A stretch of DNA of 64,000 nucleotides from contig NZ_JAFBCD010000001.1 of the NCBI RefSeq assembly GCF_016907545.1, positions 1 to 64,000 on the forward strand. The letters are read 5' to 3'. Each line of letters starts with the position of its first letter. The stretch's first letter is position 1. The stretch is from Paenarthrobacter ilicis. GTDB taxonomy: Bacteria; Actinomycetota; Actinomycetes; Actinomycetales; Micrococcaceae. The translations under genes were made by a program, and so were the position numbers. The notes beneath the pieces were generated by a model, which did not search any database, had not been told where the DNA came from, and saw only the letters and a list, made by a program, of their open reading frames with translations. Positions 58,697 to 64,000 of this stretch are shown piece after piece.

Positions 58697-58867
58697 ATGT
58701 ACGCCTGGATCTTCCGGAACCTGCCCGGGCCCCTGTGGGTCCGGATCCTGACCTGCTTGGTATTGGTGGCAGCAGCACTGGTACTGATGGTTGAATTCTT
58801 GTTCCCTTGGTTTTCCCAATTCACCACATTGACTGACTCGACGATTGGTTTAGTGCAGCAACCATGA
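58697..58867 (+). CDS. Small single-pass membrane protein, 56 residues
   Basis: ATG 58697 lies 3 bp after the sortase stop. The frame ends at TGA 58867, overlapping the ATG of the next gene by 4 bp. The product has one clear membrane helix (VRILTCLVLVAAALVLMVEF) flanked by MYAWIFRNLPGPLW and FPWFSQFTTLTDS. Tight spacing on both sides and good codon bias support translation. I know no function; a partner role for the sortase or an adjacent divisome protein is only a guess. Confidence 0.75.
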   Translation: MYAWIFRNLPGPLWVRILTCLVLVAAALVLMVEFLFPWFSQFTTLTDSTIGLVQQP

Positions 58868-59505
58868 GCACCACAAAAATCCTGGTAGTGGATAACTACG
58901 ACAGCTTTGTATACACCCTGGTGGGATATCTTCAGGAGCTCGGTGCCGAAACCACCGTGGTCAGGAATGATGATGTCACGCTGGCTGAAGCCATTGAGCT
59001 GGCCTCCGCACGCGACGGCGTCCTGGTTTCACCCGGGCCGGGCACTCCCGCCGAGGCCGGCGTATGCATTGAGCTCATCAAATGGTGTGGCAACGCCAAC
59101 AAGCCGATGTTCGGGGTATGCCTGGGCCACCAAGCCCTGGCCGAAGCCTACGGTGGTGTTGTCACCCATGCCCCGGAATTGATGCACGGCAAGACCTCAC
59201 CGGTACAGCATCAGGGGAAGAGCGTCTTTGCCGGGCTTCCGTCCCCGGTGACAGCTACGCGATACCACTCCTTGGCTGCGGTTCGGGATTCCATCCCTGA
59301 TGTCCTGGAAATCACCGCTGAAACCACCAACGGTGTGGTGATGGGACTGCAGCACAAAACCGCTCCCCTGTGCGGTGTCCAGTTCCACCCGGAGTCGGTA
59401 CTGACCGAGGGCGGCTACCAGATGCTGGGCAACTGGTTGGAGTCCTTGGGCATGGAGGGCGCAGCACAACGGGCATCAAAGCTGAGCCCCCTGATCAAAC
59501 AGTAG
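58864..59505 (+). CDS. Glutamine amidotransferase, anthranilate/aminodeoxychorismate synthase component II
   Basis: The 213-residue class I amidotransferase releases ammonia from glutamine for a chorismate-using partner. The catalytic triad is Cys86 (FGVCLGHQALAEAYGG), His175 and Glu177 (VQFHPESVL), with the oxyanion motif SPGPGTP near 56-62. It is probably TrpG or PabA; the two cannot be separated without the partner subunit, which is not in the window. In mycobacteria the same gene also sits beside pknB. It overlaps the small membrane-protein gene by 4 bp and converges on the pknB-like kinase gene. Confidence 0.93.
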   Translation: MSTTKILVVDNYDSFVYTLVGYLQELGAETTVVRNDDVTLAEAIELASARDGVLVSPGPGTPAEAGVCIELIKWCGNANKPMFGVCLGHQALAEAYGGVVTHAPELMHGKTSPVQHQGKSVFAGLPSPVTATRYHSLAAVRDSIPDVLEITAETTNGVVMGLQHKTAPLCGVQFHPESVLTEGGYQMLGNWLESLGMEGAAQRASKLSPLIKQ

Positions 59506-59522
59506 GGATCAAGCAATAGCCC

Positions 59523-61391
59523 TTACTTCTTGGTGGGAGTGGGCTTGGGGTTCGGTTTGTCCGTCTCCGTAGGCTCAGGGGTGGGCGTCGGCGTCGGGGT
59601 AGGCGTAGGAACCACAGGGGCTTTGGAGACGGTCAGGGTGACGGTCTTGCCCTGGTCAACCTCGGTGTTGAAGACTTCGCTCTGGGCGGTGACCGTTCCC
59701 GGCGCAACCTCGGAGTTCTCCTGCTCCACCACGTTGAGCACCAAACCGTTGGTCTTGAGCGCCGCTTCGGCCTCCGTCAGCGGCAGGCCAATCAGCTGCG
59801 GCATGAGGACCTTGCCGGAGGAAACCTGCAGTTCCACCTTGGAAGAAGCCGCAATGGCCCCGCCAGGAGCAGGTCCGGTGGTGATCACCAGGCCCACGGG
59901 CACTGTGGCGCTATGGGTGCGGACCGACACGATGTCCCCGGTGATGCCCAGCTTGCGCAAGGCCTCCCGGGCGTCCGGTTCGGTGCGGCCCACGATGTTG
60001 GCAGGGATGGTCACCGAGCTGGGTCCGCTGGAAACTTTGAGGATCACCTCGGCGTTGGCGTCCATCATGGACCCTGCAACGGGTGCAGTTCCGATTGCCA
60101 TGTCCTTGGCTACGGAGTCACTGGGTTCCCGCACGGATTTGGGGACCAGCTTGGCGGTGTACAACTCCTGGATTGCTTGCGACTCGGACATGTTGGAGAC
60201 GGCCGGGACTGCAATCTTTGCCGGGGGCGGCGGCTGCATGTTCATCAGGCTGTACAGCCAAAATCCGCCACCCACCAGGACAATGACCGTAAAGATCACC
60301 AAAGTGGCGGTCCATGCACGACGGCGGGACTTCTGTTTGGCTGACGGCTCACGTTCAGCCGGGAGGCCAAGGGGCAGTGGTTCCTCGTGGGGCTCTTCGG
60401 GAGGCAGGTCCTTGAACTGACCGACGTCCAGAAGCCCCACGGCGGTGGCGCTGAGGAGCTGGGTGGAGGCGTCCTCGGGTTCTACAAGATCGTTGGGGTC
60501 AGTCGGGGCTTCGCTGGCCGGCAGTGCCGGTACAGGCACACCGTTGTTGGCGGCGCGAAGTGCGCGCCGGAACGACGCAGCATCCTGGAAACGGTCGGAG
60601 CGGCTCTTCTGGAGTGCTTTGGAGAGCACGGAGTCCAGGGCCTCGGTGACCTCGGCATTATGGGCACTGGCCAGATCCGGGGTTTCCCGCACATGCTGAT
60701 ATGCCACAGACACGGGGCTGTCACCCACAAAGGGTGGCCTGCTGGTCAGGAGTTCGTAAAGCAAACATCCGGCGGAGTAGAGGTCACTGCGGGCGTCCAC
60801 GGTTTCGCCGCGGGCCTGCTCCGGTGACAGGTACTGCGCGGTACCCACCACGGCCTCGGTCTGCGTCATGGTTGCGGCGGAGTCTGCCATGGCCCGGGCA
60901 ATCCCGAAGTCCATGACCTTGACCTCGCCTGTCTCGGTGCAGACCATGACGTTTGCGGGCTTGATGTCGCGGTGGACGATTCCCGCCCGGTGGCTGTACT
61001 CCAAGGCGCTCAGCACCCCGAGCGTAAAGCCGACAGAGCTGTCTACGTTGAGTTCTTTTGCCTTGATCATGTCCCGGAGTGTCCGCCCGGAAACGAACTC
61101 CATCACGATGTACGGCACCCGCACATCCTCGCCCGGACCTCCGGGAACCGGGTATTCACCGGTATCAAAAATGGCCACGATGGAGGGGTGGTTCAGGGCA
61201 GCCACGGCCTGGGCTTCCCGTTTGAACCTCGCCTGGAACTGCGGATCCCTTGCCAGGTCTGCCCTGAGAACCTTGACCGCGATGGTCCGGCCCAGCAGGG
61301 TGTCTGTTCCACGGTAGACGTCCGCCATGCCGCCACGACCGATCAGCTCGCCGAGTTCGTAGCGGCCGTTGAGGATGCGCTGCTCAGACAC
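59523..61391 (-). CDS. pknB: PknB-type Ser/Thr protein kinase with PASTA domains
   Basis: This 622-residue membrane kinase senses cell-wall fragments outside and phosphorylates growth and division proteins inside. The kinase domain has a G-loop at 18-23 (GRGGMADVY), Lys40, IVHRDIKPANVM and VMDFGIARA. One membrane helix lies at about 370-392. Three PASTA repeats follow (starting IAVPAVSNMSESQ, VTIPANIVGRTE and VLMPQLIGLPLTE), then a Thr/Pro-repeat tail. GTG 61391 gives the usual kinase start and has GAGGAG upstream; ATG 61439 is the alternative. It follows the pknA-like gene in the same direction. Confidence 0.95.
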   Translation of the reverse strand: MSEQRILNGRYELGELIGRGGMADVYRGTDTLLGRTIAVKVLRADLARDPQFQARFKREAQAVAALNHPSIVAIFDTGEYPVPGGPGEDVRVPYIVMEFVSGRTLRDMIKAKELNVDSSVGFTLGVLSALEYSHRAGIVHRDIKPANVMVCTETGEVKVMDFGIARAMADSAATMTQTEAVVGTAQYLSPEQARGETVDARSDLYSAGCLLYELLTSRPPFVGDSPVSVAYQHVRETPDLASAHNAEVTEALDSVLSKALQKSRSDRFQDAASFRRALRAANNGVPVPALPASEAPTDPNDLVEPEDASTQLLSATAVGLLDVGQFKDLPPEEPHEEPLPLGLPAEREPSAKQKSRRRAWTATLVIFTVIVLVGGGFWLYSLMNMQPPPPAKIAVPAVSNMSESQAIQELYTAKLVPKSVREPSDSVAKDMAIGTAPVAGSMMDANAEVILKVSSGPSSVTIPANIVGRTEPDAREALRKLGITGDIVSVRTHSATVPVGLVITTGPAPGGAIAASSKVELQVSSGKVLMPQLIGLPLTEAEAALKTNGLVLNVVEQENSEVAPGTVTAQSEVFNTEVDQGKTVTLTVSKAPVVPTPTPTPTPTPEPTETDKPNPKPTPTKK

Positions 61392-61448
61392 GGGAGTATT
61401 CTCCTCTCGATGAGCGGGACCGGGACGTGGCGTGGACATGGCTTCTTC

Positions 61449-63287
61449 TTAGTTCTTGGGGCTGCCGGAAGCACTGGGGTTGGAGCTGGGAGTCCCCGGG
61501 GCGGTGGGAACAACGCTCTTGGACAGGAAATACGTGACCGTTGAACCGGCTGCAACCTGGGCTCCTGCAGCGGGCGAGGACCGAACAAAGGTACCCGGCT
61601 GCTGGCCTACGGCACCGTTGACCGGATCTCCCGCTACCCAGCGCAAGCCTGCGGCTTCAATGAGGTCCCGTACCTGTCCTTCGTCAAGGCCAACGCCGAT
61701 GCTGGGCACAGCAACCTGCTCGGGGCCCTTGGAGTACTGGACGGTGATTTTCGCTCCAGGATCAACGGGTCCCGTGGGGTTAAGGCTGATCACTGTACCC
61801 GGAACAGCCGCATTGAAGACTTCCTGGCCGTCGACGGCCAGGCCAAGATCGCGCAACTGCGCGCTGACGGTTGCAAACGGTTGGCCCAGGAACTCTTCCG
61901 GGATGACGTTGACCTTCGTCGGAGTGGATTGTGTGGGCGAAGGCGCCTCGGAGGTGGGCGTCGGCTTGGGAGTCGGGCTTTCGGACGTTGGGCTGGGGGT
62001 CGACGATCGGCTGGGGCTGGTCGACGTGGTCTCACTGGGAGCCGGGCTCGGAGAGAAGAACCCGGACTGGGATATCAGGACACCCACCAGCGCAAAGAGA
62101 ACAAGGAGGATGAGGGCCACAAGGGGCCACGTCCACGGGCTGCGCTTCTTGCGTTCAGGTTCGGCGTCGTCAAAGCCTTCATCCGAGTAGGCGACTTCTT
62201 CTTCGTCGTTCAGTTGGCGCTCTGCCTCGAGGGCGTTGGCCCGGGTCAAAGGGTTGTCAGCCGACGCGGCAGCCGCGCCTACAGCAGCCCCTGCGGCTCC
62301 GGCACCAAGCACCGGAAGTGCGGAGGTCGCCGTCGACGATTGCTCCTTGCCGTAAGGCGAGGAGACGACGCCGGTTGGTGCCGTTGCGGTGTCCACCGGC
62401 GCCGTGATGGGTCCGGTGGTGCTCTCGAACAGCAGCATTCCGGGGACTGCGGCGTGGGCGGTGGCGATGTCGCCGTTCCGGATGGCTTCAGCGGCTTCGG
62501 CCAGCTTGATGGCGTTGGCCGGGCGGTTCTTGGGATCCTTGGCCAGCATGGACATCAGGAGCGCGCGCACCGGGGTGGGCAGGGTCTCCGGAAGCGGTGG
62601 CGGAGCGTCGTTCACCTGCGCCAGCGCAATGGCGATCTGGGATTCGCCGGAGAACGGACGGTGGCCCGTGAGGCACTCATAACCGATGACGCCCAACGAA
62701 TAGATGTCCGAGGAACCCGTGGCGGTCTGTCCGGTGGCCTGCTCAGGTGCCAGGTACTGGGCTGTGCCCATGACCTGCCCCGTCTGGGTGAGCGGCACCT
62801 GGTCTGCCAGGCGTGCGATGCCAAAGTCTGTGACTTTCACCCGGTTGTCCGGAGTGATCAACAGGTTGCCGGGCTTGATGTCCCGGTGAACCAGTCCCTG
62901 CGCGTGCGCGACCGCCAAGGCACGGGCCGTCTGGGCGATGATGGACAGCGTCATGTCCGGAGACAGGACCTGTTCCTTCTCCAGAATGCCGCTGAGCGGG
63001 TGCCCCGGAACCAATTCCATGACCAGGTAGGCCGAGCCGGCTTCCTCGCCGTAATCGAAGACGTTGGCAATACCCACGTGGTTAAGGAGTGCCGTGTGGC
63101 GCGCCTCGGCACGGAAGCGCTGAAGGAAACCGGGATCTCCCGTGTATTCCTCTTTCAGCACCTTGATGGCAACGATCCTGCCGAGGATCTGGTCCTTGGC
63201 CTTCCAGACCTCGCCCATGCCGCCAATCGCAATGCGACTTGTCAGCTGGAACCTGCCGCCGAGTGTGATTCCCGAAGTAGGCCTCAC
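61449..63287 (-). CDS. pknA: PknA-type Ser/Thr protein kinase with PASTA domains
   Basis: The 612-residue kinase has the catalytic Lys42 ([10 protein letters not shown]), [12 protein letters not shown] and VTDFGIARL motifs. A Ser/Thr/Ala-rich linker (about 285-385), a membrane helix at about 390-410 and a Pro/Ser/Thr-rich stretch follow, and then two PASTA-like repeats ([26 protein letters not shown]). Mycobacterial PknA, at the same chromosomal place, lacks PASTA repeats. Its GTG overlaps the pbpA stop by 4 bp, so kinase and transpeptidase are coupled. Likely targets are divisome and cell-wall proteins, including the MurJ-linked pseudokinase. Confidence 0.93.
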   Translation of the reverse strand: MRPTSGITLGGRFQLTSRIAIGGMGEVWKAKDQILGRIVAIKVLKEEYTGDPGFLQRFRAEARHTALLNHVGIANVFDYGEEAGSAYLVMELVPGHPLSGILEKEQVLSPDMTLSIIAQTARALAVAHAQGLVHRDIKPGNLLITPDNRVKVTDFGIARLADQVPLTQTGQVMGTAQYLAPEQATGQTATGSSDIYSLGVIGYECLTGHRPFSGESQIAIALAQVNDAPPPLPETLPTPVRALLMSMLAKDPKNRPANAIKLAEAAEAIRNGDIATAHAAVPGMLLFESTTGPITAPVDTATAPTGVVSSPYGKEQSSTATSALPVLGAGAAGAAVGAAAASADNPLTRANALEAERQLNDEEEVAYSDEGFDDAEPERKKRSPWTWPLVALILLVLFALVGVLISQSGFFSPSPAPSETTSTSPSRSSTPSPTSESPTPKPTPTSEAPSPTQSTPTKVNVIPEEFLGQPFATVSAQLRDLGLAVDGQEVFNAAVPGTVISLNPTGPVDPGAKITVQYSKGPEQVAVPSIGVGLDEGQVRDLIEAAGLRWVAGDPVNGAVGQQPGTFVRSSPAAGAQVAAGSTVTYFLSKSVVPTAPGTPSSNPSASGSPKN

Positions 63288-64000
63288 TTATTCAACACCG
63301 CCTCAAAAATTTTCTTTGCGTTCGGACTGGTTAGCTTGGCACCGCTGACCACATCGATACTTTCCATGACGATGGTGACGGCTACTTGGGGATCGTTTGC
63401 CGGGGCAAACCCGGTAAACCAAGAATTGTTCAACCCTGAATCGCCCAGCTCGGCGGTTCCGGTTTTTCCGGCCACCTTCACGCCGGGAACGGCCGCGCCG
63501 TTGGCAATGCCGTTGTCCACAGCGCTGGTCATCCACTCGGTGATCTGGCTGGCGATGGGCTGCGTGGTGCTGGTCCTGAGGGGTTCAGGCTTCAGTTCGC
63601 TGATGACGCGGAGATCGGGAGCGCGCACTGTCTTCACCAGGTTCGGCTTCATCTGCACACCCGCGTTGGCGATCGCCGCTGTCATCATGTTGATCTGCAG
63701 CGGTGTTGCCTTGACGTCGCGCTGGCCAACAGCGGACTGGGCAAGCTGGGCCTGGTCCAGGTCCTCCGGGAACACGCTCCTGGCTTGCTGGAGCTTCAGT
63801 TGGTCACCGAACGTCTCACCAAAACCGAATTTCCGGGCTTGGTCGCGGATAGCGTCCTGTCCCAGGTCCAGGGCAATGCTGGCGAACGGAGTGTTGCAGG
63901 ACTGCTCCAACGCAAACACGAAGGAGGCCGTCTGGCGGACATTGCAGTTACCACCGGCGTAGTTGGGCAGGCTGGCGCTGGACCCGGGCAAAGGGAGGCT
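63284..64000 (-). CDS. pbpA: Class B penicillin-binding protein PbpA, 5' part outside the window
   Basis: The visible 238 C-terminal residues belong to a penicillin-binding transpeptidase domain: SCN in [15 protein letters not shown] and the KTG triad in [11 protein letters not shown], with [17 protein letters not shown] between. The SxxK motif and the membrane anchor lie beyond the right edge. In actinobacteria the order rodA-pbpA-pknA-pknB is conserved, and PbpA cross-links septal or polar peptidoglycan under kinase control. Its stop codon overlaps the following kinase gene by 4 bp. Confidence 0.93.
   Translation of the reverse strand, partial: SLPLPGSSASLPNYAGGNCNVRQTASFVFALEQSCNTPFASIALDLGQDAIRDQARKFGFGETFGDQLKLQQARSVFPEDLDQAQLAQSAVGQRDVKATPLQINMMTAAIANAGVQMKPNLVKTVRAPDLRVISELKPEPLRTSTTQPIASQITEWMTSAVDNGIANGAAVPGVKVAGKTGTAELGDSGLNNSWFTGFAPANDPQVAVTIVMESIDVVSGAKLTSPNAKKIFEAVLNK

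Overview
The window is about 64 kb of chromosome around the replication origin of a high-GC actinobacterium, most likely a member of the Micrococcaceae close to Arthrobacter/Paenarthrobacter. The main evidence is the gene order parB-parA-rsmG-khpB-yidC-yidD-rnpA-rpmH | oriC | dnaA-dnaN-gnd-recF-DUF721-gyrB-gyrA-DUF3566-tRNA-Ile-tRNA-Ala. It is supported by actinobacterial markers: CrgA, class E sortase, DLW-39, PASTA kinases, GTTTCACGTGAAAC parS sites, and a sigmaR-type promoter in front of trxBA. The genus is an inference from these features. No phage, insertion sequence, CRISPR array or rRNA operon was seen.

Layout from left to right. 0-13.8 kb holds ordinary accessory and housekeeping genes: two divergent PAP2 phosphatases (the first cut by the window edge), an MFS transporter with its DeoR regulator and a 37-bp operator, an ABC-F protein, a lipoprotein-type penicillin-binding protein, a two-component system facing a MacB-like ABC transporter, a phytoene-desaturase-like oxidoreductase and a GT87 glycosyltransferase. 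13.8-14.7 kb is a poorly coding stretch with very small ORFs that carry strong ribosome binding sites. 14.7-22.9 kb holds a histidine phosphatase, CCA-tRNA nucleotidyltransferase, a Nudix hydrolase, MurJ, a separate MurJ-associated pseudokinase, TrxB and TrxA. 22.9-28.1 kb is a 5-kb stretch with no convincing gene but seven perfect parS sites, a 60-bp array of 12-bp iterons resembling DnaA boxes, and other short tandem repeats. 28.1-33.7 kb is the leftward parB-to-rpmH block.

oriC consists of the rpmH-dnaA and dnaA-dnaN intergenic regions, both rich in DnaA boxes. The rightward block from dnaA to the DUF3566 gene continues to 45.9 kb, followed by two tRNAs flanking a DLW-39 gene. 46.4-53.6 kb holds a GH84 hexosaminidase, an EamA transporter, a GT2 glycosyltransferase, a helical-repeat membrane protein, a cyclophilin, a rhomboid protease and a GyrI-like protein. 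At 53.66-54.29 kb there is a second dense DnaA-box cluster, about 18 kb from oriC. It sits directly downstream of a five-gene alkylation-repair operon (54.4-57.4 kb: ogt, ECF sigma factor, second methyltransferase, alkB, tag) joined by four successive 4-bp overlaps. The window ends in the cell-division and cell-wall signalling cluster: crgA, sortase, a small membrane protein, a glutamine amidotransferase, two PASTA kinases and a truncated pbpA.

Together the genes cover initiation and segregation of the chromosome (DnaA, DnaN, ParAB/parS, gyrase), membrane protein insertion (YidC, YidD, KhpB), RNA processing (RnpA, CCA enzyme, RsmG), thiol redox control (TrxAB) and regulated peptidoglycan synthesis (MurJ, pseudokinase, PBPs, PASTA kinases, CrgA). 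The least explained parts are the three non-coding stretches: the parS/iteron region, the 53.7-54.3 kb DnaA-box cluster, and the small-peptide region at 13.8-14.7 kb.
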